The notes beneath the pieces are model-generated. The model saw only the letters and a list, made by a program, of their open reading frames with translations, did not search any database and was not told the origin of the DNA. The position numbers and the translations under genes are program-made. A stretch of DNA of 40,353 nt from assembly GCA_028288445.1 (NCBI GenBank), contig JAQBNT010000092.1, forward strand, positions 1-40,353, read 5' to 3'. Below are positions 30,843-39,659 of the stretch, piece after piece (positions within the stretch are counted from its first letter, which is position 1; each line of letters starts with the position of its first letter). The stretch comes from Hymenobacter sp. (lineage in GTDB: Bacteria > Bacteroidota > Bacteroidia > Cytophagales > Hymenobacteraceae).

Positions 30843-32843
30843 ATGCCTGCTCCAGCCGCACGCCTGCTGCTGCTATTTCTGTGGCTGTCCCTCGCTGGCG
30901 GGGGGCCGTCGGTACGCGCCCAAAGCCCGGCGACGGATAGCCTGCGGCGCATGCTGGCCCACACTCCGGCCGACTCGGTCCGGGTGCTGCTGCTGCTGGA
31001 GCTGGGTCGCACCTACCGGGCCTCGCAGCCCGACTCGACCATGTACCTGGCCCAGGAGGCCTGGCAGCTGGCGCGCCGGTTGAACTTCGACAAGGGCCGG
31101 GGCCGGGCCCAGGGCATGATTGGCATGGTACTGCGCGAGCGCGGCGAACTGCCCAAAGCCTACGCCAACCAGCTGATTGCCCTGCAGCTCAGCCGCCAAA
31201 GCCACGACCCCGAGGGTGAAGCCTACAACCTCAACTGCCTGGGCAACATCAGCCACGACCTGCGCCAGTATCCGCAGGCCATCGGGTACTACCGCGCTTC
31301 GGAGGCGCTGTACCGCCGCCTGCACCGGCTGCCTTGGGTGGCGGGCACCCTCACCAACCGGGGCAGCTGCTACGAGAAGCTGGGCCAGCTCGATTCGGCG
31401 CTGGCCCTCCAGCAGCGGGCCGAGACGCTGCTGGCCCAGAACCTGCGGCCCCGGCTGGCCGTGGCCGCGCTGGCGCTGCGCAATATGGGCGTGGTGCAGG
31501 CCCGCCTGGGCCACCCTGCGGAGGCGTTTGCCTACTACCGCCGCGCCCTGCACGAAACCCAGACGACCAACGACTTGCGCAACCGGGCCATGGCGAACTA
31601 CTACATGGCCCTGCTGTTTGAGCAGTTGCACCAGCCCGATTCGAGCCTGCTGCACGCCCGCTACGCGCTGCGCCAGGCGCAGGCCGTGTCGTATCGCCTC
31701 ACGGTGATGGATGCCGGGGCGCTGCTGGCGCGGCTGTACCAAGCCCGCCACCGCCCGGACAGTGCCTTTCATTACCAGAGCCTGGCCGGGGTGGCCCGCG
31801 ACAGCCTGTTTGGCCCCGAGAAGTTCCAGCAGTTGGAGCTACTGGCTTTTACCGAGCAGCGGCAGCAGCTGCGGCAGCGGGCAGCGCAAGAGCAACAAAC
31901 CGCCAGCTACCAACGCGCCAGTCTGCTGGGCGTGCTGGGCGTGCTGCTCACGGTGGCACTGGTATTGGGCTGGGCCAACCGCCGCCAGCGCCGCGCCAAC
32001 CGCCTGCTGAACGAGCGCAACGCCCAGATTGAAACCCAGCGCAATGACCTGAACGAGGCCCTGACGGAGGTCCGCGCCATTCAGGCGCAGCTGGTGGCGG
32101 CCGAGAAATGGGCTTTCGTGGGGGAACTGTCGGCCGGCATTGCCAATGAATTGCAGAACCCGCTGGCCTTCATGCGCCAGTTTGCCGACGTGAGCGTGGG
32201 CCTGCTCGACCACGAGGGCACGGCGCAGCCCCAAGGCCTGGAGCAGCAAATACTGGACGGCCTGAAACAGAACCTACACGAAATCAGCGCGCATGGGCAG
32301 CGCGCTTCGGCCATCATCGCCGATATGCTGGCCCACGCCCGCCCCGGCCCCCGGCAGCCCGTGCCCACCGACCTCAATGCCCTGGTGGCCGAAAACCTGC
32401 GCCTGGCCTACCAGGGCGCGCCGGGCCAGGATATCACGCCCGCCGTGGAGCTCGAAACCTGTTTCGACCCAGCCGTGGGCACCGTGGCCGCCGTGCCGCA
32501 GGAGCTGGGCCGGGCCTTGCTGAACCTGTTTGCCAACGCCTTTTATGCGGTGCGGCAGCACCAGCACGTCAGCGGCCCCGGCTTTCAGCCGCAGGTGGGC
32601 GTGCAGACGCGCCGCGTGGCTGGGTGGGTGGAAGTGGAGGTATCCGACAATGGATTCGGCATTCCGGCCAGCGTGTTGGAGCGGGTGTTTCAGCCATTTT
32701 TTACTACTAAGCCGGCCGGCGACGGCACGGGCCTGGGGCTGTCGCTGGCGTATGACATCGTTACGAAGGGTCACGCGGGCACGCTGACGGTGGAAACACA
32801 GGAGGGAAAATTCACCCGGTTCACGGTGCGCCTGCCGGGCTAA
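30843..32843 (+). CDS. TPR-containing histidine kinase homologue lacking the H-box histidine
   Basis: A 666-residue membrane protein. A signal peptide (about 1-26, ending VRAQ) leads to a periplasmic TPR region (about 30-330; units such as GEAYNLNCLGNISHDLRQYPQAIGYY). One transmembrane helix lies at about 358-378, then a coiled-coil linker and a kinase core. The dimerisation segment reads ELSAGIANELQNPLAFM; relatives have GIAHEIQNP, so the phospho-acceptor His is Asn435 (AAT, 32145-32147, one base from CAT). The ATPase domain looks intact: N box NLFANAFYAV, G1 DNGFGIP, F box FQPFFTTK, G2 GTGLGLSLAYDIV. No response regulator gene is adjacent. As read it cannot autophosphorylate in the usual way. 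The amidohydrolase gene follows 29 bp after the stop. Confidence 0.92.
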   Translation: MPAPAARLLLLFLWLSLAGGGPSVRAQSPATDSLRRMLAHTPADSVRVLLLLELGRTYRASQPDSTMYLAQEAWQLARRLNFDKGRGRAQGMIGMVLRERGELPKAYANQLIALQLSRQSHDPEGEAYNLNCLGNISHDLRQYPQAIGYYRASEALYRRLHRLPWVAGTLTNRGSCYEKLGQLDSALALQQRAETLLAQNLRPRLAVAALALRNMGVVQARLGHPAEAFAYYRRALHETQTTNDLRNRAMANYYMALLFEQLHQPDSSLLHARYALRQAQAVSYRLTVMDAGALLARLYQARHRPDSAFHYQSLAGVARDSLFGPEKFQQLELLAFTEQRQQLRQRAAQEQQTASYQRASLLGVLGVLLTVALVLGWANRRQRRANRLLNERNAQIETQRNDLNEALTEVRAIQAQLVAAEKWAFVGELSAGIANELQNPLAFMRQFADVSVGLLDHEGTAQPQGLEQQILDGLKQNLHEISAHGQRASAIIADMLAHARPGPRQPVPTDLNALVAENLRLAYQGAPGQDITPAVELETCFDPAVGTVAAVPQELGRALLNLFANAFYAVRQHQHVSGPGFQPQVGVQTRRVAGWVEVEVSDNGFGIPASVLERVFQPFFTTKPAGDGTGLGLSLAYDIVTKGHAGTLTVETQEGKFTRFTVRLPG

Positions 32844-32872
32844 CTTTGCCGGCCCTGCTTGTCACCGCCCGC

Positions 32873-34312
32873 ATGAAATTGTCCCGAGTTGTTTTTGGTT
32901 TGCTGGCGGCCATGCTGCTGACCACCTGCGCCCGCCGCCCCACTAAGCTGGAGATTTACGACGTGGTCATCAACCACGTCACCATTGTGGACGTGCGCAC
33001 GGGCCAGCTTACGCCCAACCAAGTGGTGGCCATTGCGAAGGGCAAAATCGTGAGCGTGCAGCTGGCGGATAAGGACAGCTACGCCGCCCGGCAGTACGTG
33101 AACGGCAACGGCCGCTACCTGATACCGGGCTTGTGGGACATGCACGTGCACTTCCGGGGCGGCGACAGCTTGGCCGCTGCTAATAAAAAAAGCCTGACCC
33201 TGTTCCTGGCCCACGGCATCACGACGGTGCGCGACGCGGGCGGCGACCTCACGCCCAGCCTCTTCGAGTGGCGGCGCGATATGGACGCGGGCCGGCTGGC
33301 CGGGCCGCGCATTTTCACCTCCGGCCCCAAGATTGACGGGCCGGGCGCTTACTGGCCGGGCTCGCTGGAAGTCGAAACCAAGAACCAAATCAGCCGGGCG
33401 CTGGACTCGTTGCAGCGGCTGAAGGTGGACTACGTGAAGATTTACGACAGCAAGATTTCGGGCGCGGCCTACCTCGAAACCATCCGGCAGGCCCAGCGGC
33501 GCGGCCTGAAAACCACCGGCCACATGCCCTACTCCGTGAAGCTGAGCGACGCCGTAAAACGCGGCCTCGATGCCACTGAGCACTTGTATTACGTGTTCAA
33601 AGCCTGCTCCGGCAAGGAGGACAGCCTCACCGCATTGGTGCGCAACAGCTTGGGTACGAGCAAGCCGCTGGGCCTGTTTGCCACGCTGCCGGCCGTGTAC
33701 GACACCTACAGCCCGGCGGCAGCCAGCCGCATTTTCGCCCTCATGGCCAAGCACCACACGGCCGCCGTGCCCACGCTCTACATTGGCAAAACGCTGACCG
33801 AGCTGCCCGAAAACGACCACGCCCACGACACGCTCCTGGCCTACATCGACCCAAAGATTCAGGCCACTTACCAACGCCGCCTTACCAACGCTCGCGTGCA
33901 GCCGCTGGCCAGCCAGAATTTCAGCCGAAAGCTGGAAGCCACGTTCGTGAGCATGGTCCCGGCCATGCAGGCAGCCGGCGTCACCCTGCTGGCCGGCTCG
34001 GACAGCGGCCCGTTCAACTCGTTCATCTACCCCGGGGCCTCGCTCCAGGAGGAAGTGATTTTGCTGGTGAAAGCCGGCCTCACGCCGCTCCAGGCGCTGC
34101 AAGCCGCCACCCTCAACGGGGCCCGCTTCATGGGCGTGGCTGAGCAAACCGTCGCCATCGCCCCCGGCAAAGATGCCGATCTGGTGCTCCTGACCGCCAA
34201 CCCGCTGGAAGACATCGCCAACATCAGGAAAATTGATGCCGTGATTTCGCGGGGCAAAGCCTACCCGGCCGCCGCGCTCGCCAACATGATGCGGGCTATT
34301 CGGAACCACTAA
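32873..34312 (+). CDS. Amidohydrolase lipoprotein (imidazolonepropionase-like / dipeptidase-type)
   Basis: A 479-residue metal-dependent amidohydrolase with a lipoprotein signal (LLTTC, lipidated Cys19), so it acts in the periplasm or on the outer membrane. All metal-site elements of the binuclear subtype are visible: HVH (91-93), a lysine that could be carbamylated (Lys189 in DYVKIYDS), His217 (TTGHMPYSV), His237 (TEHLYY) and Asp377 (GSDSG). The C-terminal GKDADLVLLTANPLEDI is the usual composite-domain ending. Close families hydrolyse N-acyl amino acids, dipeptides or cyclic amides; the exact substrate cannot be assigned. The frame is open from a TTG at 32846, but the ATG at 32873 begins the signal sequence. 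It is close behind the TPR kinase homologue and probably co-transcribed. Confidence 0.9.
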   Translation: MKLSRVVFGLLAAMLLTTCARRPTKLEIYDVVINHVTIVDVRTGQLTPNQVVAIAKGKIVSVQLADKDSYAARQYVNGNGRYLIPGLWDMHVHFRGGDSLAAANKKSLTLFLAHGITTVRDAGGDLTPSLFEWRRDMDAGRLAGPRIFTSGPKIDGPGAYWPGSLEVETKNQISRALDSLQRLKVDYVKIYDSKISGAAYLETIRQAQRRGLKTTGHMPYSVKLSDAVKRGLDATEHLYYVFKACSGKEDSLTALVRNSLGTSKPLGLFATLPAVYDTYSPAAASRIFALMAKHHTAAVPTLYIGKTLTELPENDHAHDTLLAYIDPKIQATYQRRLTNARVQPLASQNFSRKLEATFVSMVPAMQAAGVTLLAGSDSGPFNSFIYPGASLQEEVILLVKAGLTPLQALQAATLNGARFMGVAEQTVAIAPGKDADLVLLTANPLEDIANIRKIDAVISRGKAYPAAALANMMRAIRNH

Positions 34313-34474
34313 ACTGCCTTGTAACCAGCGTGAGACGGGTATGGAAATTAATTTAAGATTAAAACGGTCAGGGGGATAATCCAATTGGGGCAGTGGGCTC
34401 GTACGGAAAAAGCGGGCCATAGTATTGGCGCGTGAAATTGCTGTTCGTATCGTTCCAACTTTACCCATTTCTCC

Positions 34475-37400
34475 ATGTCCACACCCTTACTTTCTCCGCT
34501 GGCAGCGCGCCAGCGGTTTCGTCGTTTGATGGGTACCGCCGCGGGCCTGGCGCTGCTCCTGGGAGCCGCCGACGCCCAAGCCCAAACCGTGTATGGCCTG
34601 GGCACCCTTACGGGCACCGCCGGACCTTTCGTGACCGGGCAGCAAGGGCTGGTGGTCATTGATGCCGGTACTGGCGTGGCCCCGCCCATTAGTACGCCCA
34701 TTACGGGAGTGCTCGGCAACCAAACGCTGGTGGGCATCGACTTCCGCCCCGCTACCGGACAGTTGTATGCGCTGGGCTACGATGCGGCCACCACCACGGT
34801 CCAGCTCTACACCCTCAACCCGGCCACGAGCGTGGCCACGCCGGTACCCGGCCCCGGCGCCATTGTGCTAAACCTGGGCACTGCCACCGACCGCATTGGG
34901 TTTGACTTCAACCCGACGGTGGACCGCATCCGGGTGGTGAGCACCAACGACGCGGACATCCGGATGAACCCCAGCGACGGCTCCCTGGCTGCCACCGACG
35001 GCACGCTGAGCTACGCGGGCGGCACCCCGGCCAACCCCGGCGTGGGGTCGGTGGCCTACACCAACTCATTTGTGGGCAGCACCGCCACCACCCTCTACGA
35101 CTACGACGAACTGAACCTCATCACCAACCCCGGCCCGAACGGCGGCACCACCAACATCCTGTCCATTCAGAACCCGCCGAACAGCGGGACTCTGACGGCG
35201 CAGCTGCCGGTGACGTTCAACGGCTTTGCTACGGGAGTGGTGCGGGCCATCGACATCGACATTTACTACAACCCCGATACCCAGCAAAATCAGGCGTTTC
35301 TGACGGAGGTGAACAACACGGGCAGCACCAACTTCTATTCGCTGAACCTGAGCACGGGCGCCGCCACGCGGCGCGGCAACACCGTACCCGCCGGCACGCC
35401 GTTTGAAATCCGCGACATTGCGGCCGCGCCGGCCGTGGCCCTGGTGGGCCAGCTGGCCTACGGGGTGACCTCGCTGGGCGTATTTGTGAGCTTCGATACC
35501 GGCAACCCGTCCATCATTCGCAGTGCAACGCCCGTGACGGGCCTGGCGGCGGGCCAGACGCTGGTGGGCACCGATTTCCGGCCCAACACCGGCCAGCTGT
35601 TCGGCCTCGGCTACGACTTTACGGTGGCCGCCGGCTCGCCCAGCGCCAACCTATACACCATCGACCGGACGACGGGCGTGGCCACGCAGGTGCCGGGCAG
35701 CAGCGCCATTGCCCTGGATTTGGGCGATGCCACCAACAGCATCGGGTTTGACTTCAACCCCACGGTGGACCGCATCCGGGTGGTGAGCACCAACGACCGC
35801 AACTACCGCCTCAACCCCAACAACGGCGCCATTGCGGCCCCGGACGGCAACATTGCCTACGCGGCGGGCAACCCCAATGCGGGCACCAACCCCAACGTGG
35901 GCACGGGCGCCTACGTCAACTCATTTGTGGGGGCCACCGCCACTGCCCTTTACACCCTGGACCACGCGCTGGGCCTCATCAACTTCCAGAACCCGCCGAA
36001 CAACGGCACGCAGGACCTGTCGCGCTCGCTGACCGGCGTGAACGGTGCCGGGGTGGGCGGGGCCATCAATGCTCAGAACGATTTCGACGTGTACTTCGAC
36101 GGTACGGCGAATGTGGGCTACCTGGCGGCTATTCCGAACAACCAGGCGGCCAGCCGCTTGTACCGCTTGGCCGCCTTTAGTTCCACCGCAACCAGCGACC
36201 AAACTGCTACCGACCTGGGTGCGATTGGCGCGGGTTTGGTGCTGCGCGACATTTCGGTGCCACTCGCCCCGAACTCGACGCCTAACGCTACGGCGGCCCT
36301 CACGGGCCGGCTGCTGTATGCGGTGGCCGGCGGCAATCTGATTTCGTTTGACTCGGGCAACCCAGGCGTTATCCGCACGGCGGTGAACATCACGGGCCTG
36401 CCGGCCGATGGCTCGCAGGTCATTGCCGGGTCCGACTTCCGGCCGCTTGATGGGCAACTGTTCGTGCTGGGCTACAACGCGGCCACCAGCCAGGGCCAGA
36501 TTTATACCCTCAACATCACGACCGGCGCGCTGACGGCAGTTGGCCCCTTCAATTCGCTCACGCTGGGAGCGGCTTCGGGCATTGGGTTCGACTTTAACCC
36601 CGTGGCCGACCGCATCCGTATTGTGGGTGCCAACGGCAACAATTACCGCCTCAACCCCGCCGACGGCGTGCTGGCCACGGCGAACGACGGGGCTACGGGA
36701 CGCGCCTTGTCGGGCACGGCGTACACCAACAACGACAACAACGCCAACACCGGCACCACGCAGTACGGCTACGACCAGACTACGAACGAAGTCGTGGTTT
36801 TCAGCAACCCGAACGCGGGCACCAACACCACGCTGGGCAGCTCCACCATCACCGTGAACACCGCCAACGGGGTTGAGTTTGACATCTATTCTGACCTCAC
36901 CAACCCGGCTACCCCGGCTAATACGGCCTTTGCCGTAGCAGCAACGGGGACGAGCACCGCCGACGGCCTGTACAGCGTGAGCCTGACCACCGGCGCCTTC
37001 ACTTCGCTGGGCCAAATCGGCAACGGCAGCAACCTTTCGGGCCTGGCCGCCTTCCTCACGCCTGGCCCCGTCATCGCGGCGGGCCTGACCTGGACCGGCG
37101 CCGTGAGCACCGACTGGGGCACGGCCGGCAACTGGAGCCCCGCCCAGGTGCCCACCGCCACCGACAACGTGACCATTCCGGACGTGACCAACGACCCCGT
37201 GGTGACCGGCAACCAGCTGGCTAACGGCGTAACGCTGAACACCGGCGCTGTGCTCACCCTGGCCGACGGCTCGGTGCTGAGCGTGAGCGGCAACATCGTC
37301 AACAACTCGGCCACCGTTACGTCCTCGGGCGCGAATGTGACCGGCCGCATCACGCTGGGCGGCGCGGCAGCCCAGACCATCAGCGGCACGCTGACTACCT

Positions 37401-38971
37401 TCCCCAACCTGACCGTGGGCACGGCGGGGGCCTCCATTGGCGGCCCGGTGGCCATCCGGCGCGGCCTGGTGCTGAACGGCACCTTCACGACCACCAACCA
37501 GACGCTGACGCTGCTCTCGGACGCCACGGGCACCGCCTACGTGGTAAACAACGGTAGCGCCGTCGTATCGGGCTCGGCCACGGTGCAGCGCTACATCATG
37601 CCCAACCTGAACGCGGGCCCCGGCTACCGCCACTACAGCTCGCCGGTGAGCGGCAACACGGTGGCCAACTTCGCCACGGCGGGCTTCACGCCGATAGTCA
37701 GTGCGGCCTACAACACCAGCCCCACGCCGGGGGCCACCCGGCCCTTCCCCAACATCTTCACCTACGACCAGTCGCGCCTGAGCTTCACCAACTCCTCGGC
37801 GGAGTTTGATAGAGGATTTGAGTCGCCGGCGGCCCTGACCGACGCCATCCAGGTGGGCCGCGGCTACACGGTGAATATCCCCGGCACGGAGCTGGTCGAC
37901 TTCACGGGCACGCTGAACAGTGGTCCCGTTACGCGGGGTTCGCTGGCGCGGGGCCCGCAGGCCACGGCCGGCTGGCAGCTGCTGGGCAACCCCTACCCCG
38001 GGGCCATTAACTACGACGTGGTGCGGGCGGCCTCATCGGGCCTGGAAAATGCCCTGTATGTGTTCAAGAGCAGCGGCCTGTACACGGGCACTTACACCAG
38101 CTACGTGAACGGCGCAAGCACCAACAGCGGCACCAACGTGCTGCCAGTGGCCCAGGGCTTCTTTGTGCGCACCGCCGCCGGCCAGACGGCTACCGTAAAC
38201 TTCACCAACGCCGCCCGCCTCAACGCGCCCGACAATACGCCCTTCCAGCGCCCCACCGCCGGCACCCGCCCCGAGCTGGCGCTCACCCTGCGCAGCGCCA
38301 CTGCCGCCAACCAGGCAGTGGTGTACTTTGAGCAAGGGGCCACGGCGGGCTTCGATGCGGGCTTTGATGCCCACTACCTGCCCTCTACCAACGGCCTGCT
38401 GCTGGCCACCGAAGCCGCCAGCGCCGAAACCCTGGCCATCAACGGCCAAACCGCGCTTACCGGTGCCGACGTGACCGTGCCCCTGCTCGTGGCCGCTACC
38501 ACCGCCGGCACCTATGCCCTGCAAGTCGACGACCTGGCCAACCTGCCCACCGGCTACTTCGCCTACCTGCGCGACGGCCTCACCGGCACCTACACCAACC
38601 TGGCCCAAACCGCCAGCATTCCGCTCACGCTGGCGGCCAATGGCGCGGCCGGGGGCCGCTACGCTCTGGTGTTCAGCACGCAGGCCCGCGTGCTGGCCAC
38701 GGCACCCGCCGCGCTGGCCCGGCTGGCCTCGGTGTTCCCCAACCCGGCCCACGGCACGGCCACGCTGCTGCTGCCCGTGGCCCTGCGCGGCCCGCAAGCC
38801 ACCGCCGTGACGGTGGTGGACAACGTGGGCCGCACGGTGCTGAGCCGCACGCTGGCCGCCGGCACCGCCGAAACCCTGGAGCTGCCCCTCGCGGGCCTGG
38901 CCCCCGGCGTGTACTCGGTGCTGGCCCGCACGGCAGCCGGCCTCGTGGCCAAGCGCCTCGTGGTCGAATAA
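34475..38971 (+). CDS. Large secreted protein with three DUF4394 modules and a T9SS sorting domain
   Basis: A 1498-residue secreted protein. The signal peptide is about 1-36 (ending ADAQAQT). Three DUF4394 modules of about 280 residues follow, seen from the repeated GFDFNP-VDRIR motif at DNA positions 34898, 35744 and 36584 (spacing 282 and 280 codons). They are probably beta-propeller-like domains. Modules 1 and 2 keep near-identical DNA around this motif, a sign of recent duplication. Then comes a TWTGAVSTDWGTAGNW segment typical of Bacteroidota surface proteins (about 871-910) and a long region with a beta-strand pattern. A type A C-terminal domain (about 1418-1498; VFPNPAHGTATL, LAPGVYSVLARTAAG, KRLVVE) directs export and anchoring by type IX secretion. 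Substrate or adhesion role unknown. Confidence 0.93.
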   Translation: MSTPLLSPLAARQRFRRLMGTAAGLALLLGAADAQAQTVYGLGTLTGTAGPFVTGQQGLVVIDAGTGVAPPISTPITGVLGNQTLVGIDFRPATGQLYALGYDAATTTVQLYTLNPATSVATPVPGPGAIVLNLGTATDRIGFDFNPTVDRIRVVSTNDADIRMNPSDGSLAATDGTLSYAGGTPANPGVGSVAYTNSFVGSTATTLYDYDELNLITNPGPNGGTTNILSIQNPPNSGTLTAQLPVTFNGFATGVVRAIDIDIYYNPDTQQNQAFLTEVNNTGSTNFYSLNLSTGAATRRGNTVPAGTPFEIRDIAAAPAVALVGQLAYGVTSLGVFVSFDTGNPSIIRSATPVTGLAAGQTLVGTDFRPNTGQLFGLGYDFTVAAGSPSANLYTIDRTTGVATQVPGSSAIALDLGDATNSIGFDFNPTVDRIRVVSTNDRNYRLNPNNGAIAAPDGNIAYAAGNPNAGTNPNVGTGAYVNSFVGATATALYTLDHALGLINFQNPPNNGTQDLSRSLTGVNGAGVGGAINAQNDFDVYFDGTANVGYLAAIPNNQAASRLYRLAAFSSTATSDQTATDLGAIGAGLVLRDISVPLAPNSTPNATAALTGRLLYAVAGGNLISFDSGNPGVIRTAVNITGLPADGSQVIAGSDFRPLDGQLFVLGYNAATSQGQIYTLNITTGALTAVGPFNSLTLGAASGIGFDFNPVADRIRIVGANGNNYRLNPADGVLATANDGATGRALSGTAYTNNDNNANTGTTQYGYDQTTNEVVVFSNPNAGTNTTLGSSTITVNTANGVEFDIYSDLTNPATPANTAFAVAATGTSTADGLYSVSLTTGAFTSLGQIGNGSNLSGLAAFLTPGPVIAAGLTWTGAVSTDWGTAGNWSPAQVPTATDNVTIPDVTNDPVVTGNQLANGVTLNTGAVLTLADGSVLSVSGNIVNNSATVTSSGANVTGRITLGGAAAQTISGTLTTFPNLTVGTAGASIGGPVAIRRGLVLNGTFTTTNQTLTLLSDATGTAYVVNNGSAVVSGSATVQRYIMPNLNAGPGYRHYSSPVSGNTVANFATAGFTPIVSAAYNTSPTPGATRPFPNIFTYDQSRLSFTNSSAEFDRGFESPAALTDAIQVGRGYTVNIPGTELVDFTGTLNSGPVTRGSLARGPQATAGWQLLGNPYPGAINYDVVRAASSGLENALYVFKSSGLYTGTYTSYVNGASTNSGTNVLPVAQGFFVRTAAGQTATVNFTNAARLNAPDNTPFQRPTAGTRPELALTLRSATAANQAVVYFEQGATAGFDAGFDAHYLPSTNGLLLATEAASAETLAINGQTALTGADVTVPLLVAATTAGTYALQVDDLANLPTGYFAYLRDGLTGTYTNLAQTASIPLTLAANGAAGGRYALVFSTQARVLATAPAALARLASVFPNPAHGTATLLLPVALRGPQATAVTVVDNVGRTVLSRTLAAGTAETLELPLAGLAPGVYSVLARTAAGLVAKRLVVE

Positions 38972-39063
38972 CTGCTTTACCCCACCAGCCCCGGAGGACG
39001 TTGTGCCGCCGGGGTTTGGCGGGGGCCACGTCTCACTTCCAACTACTTCCCTCTTCCTTGTTT

Positions 39064-39291
39064 ATGAAAATTATTACCTCAACTCTTCGCCTTTTTGTTG
39101 CTGCGGCCGGCGTGTGCCTGCTGGCGGGTGGCCTGACCCCGGTGCTGGCCCAGCCCAACAACGGCGGCCCCGGCCCGGACCCCGACCCGGACCCCACCGT
39201 CACCCCCATCGACGGCGGGGCTTCGCTTCTGCTGGCCGCCGGGGCCGCCTACGGCCTGAAACGCCTGCGCAAGAGCAAACGCCCGGCCTAA
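39064..39291 (+). CDS. Small PID-CTERM-like sorted protein
   Basis: A 75-residue exported protein. A signal peptide (about 1-30, MKIITSTLRLF to VLAQ) precedes a short Asn/Gly/Pro/Asp linker (PDPDPDP). The C terminus has a TPIDGGASLLLAAGAAYGLKRLRKSK-type tail read in parts: a PID motif, a hydrophobic helix, and a basic end. This tripartite layout resembles the PID-CTERM protein-sorting signals of Bacteroidota, which parallel the PEP-CTERM/exosortase system. Almost the entire mature protein is linker plus signal. The open frame begins at 39001 but the ATG at 39064 starts the signal peptide. It lies 92 bp after the T9SS protein, with a GC-rich hairpin (38989-39014) between, and is followed by a strong terminator. 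Confidence 0.8.
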   Translation: MKIITSTLRLFVAAAGVCLLAGGLTPVLAQPNNGGPGPDPDPDPTVTPIDGGASLLLAAGAAYGLKRLRKSKRPA

Positions 39292-39321
39292 GCCGCCGGC
39301 TACCCACCTGTTTAAAACCGC

Positions 39322-39356
39322 AAAACGCCCCCGGAGCAATGTTCCGGGGGCGTTTT
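39322..39356. terminator. Intrinsic terminator after the PID-CTERM-like gene
   Basis: A 14-bp stem AAAACGCCCCCGGA / TCCGGGGGCGTTTT with a 7-nt loop, 30 bp after the stop at 39291. Confidence 0.92.
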
Positions 39357-39433
39357 GGGCTTGTGGGGCCGCTATTGCGGCGGCGGGGCCAGGGGTGGGC
39401 CACTGCTGGCCGGGGCCGGCGGGCGAGGGGCGG

Positions 39434-39601
39434 CATTCGGGGAAGGCACGGGCACCTTTGGCGCTGTTGGGGTCGCCTTTGCGACTCTTCGTGTGCCCTT
39501 TATTCCATTTCGTACCGCCTTTGTTATACTCACGGCCACCTTCGGCCTTTTCAGGGTTGAAATCCTCCTAATTCGACCCGCCTTTATCCTAATGATTATT
39601 T
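39434..39601. repeat. Degenerate tandem array, 21-bp period
   Basis: The core CCTTT recurs at 39455, 39476, 39497, 39518, 39539 (CCTTC) and 39581, each a multiple of 21 bp from the last; the unit at 39560 is degenerate and one at 39434 is partial. Other unit positions are loosely related (often TTCG mid-unit, CCG at the end). The array lies in the gap between the PID-CTERM-like terminator and the stop of the DUF5686 gene on the minus strand. Both strands stay open in one frame, giving heptad-like translations; these are noted, not called as genes. Confidence 0.75.
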
Positions 39602-39659
39602 CAAAAGGGCCTTGCGGTGGTCTGGGGGCACTTTTTAGGGCCGAATGGCGGCCAGTCAC

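Noticed and set aside
35921..37633. A 570-codon minus-strand frame inside the T9SS protein gene
   Set aside because: It is antisense to a full-length, clearly recognisable secreted protein and results from high GC content.
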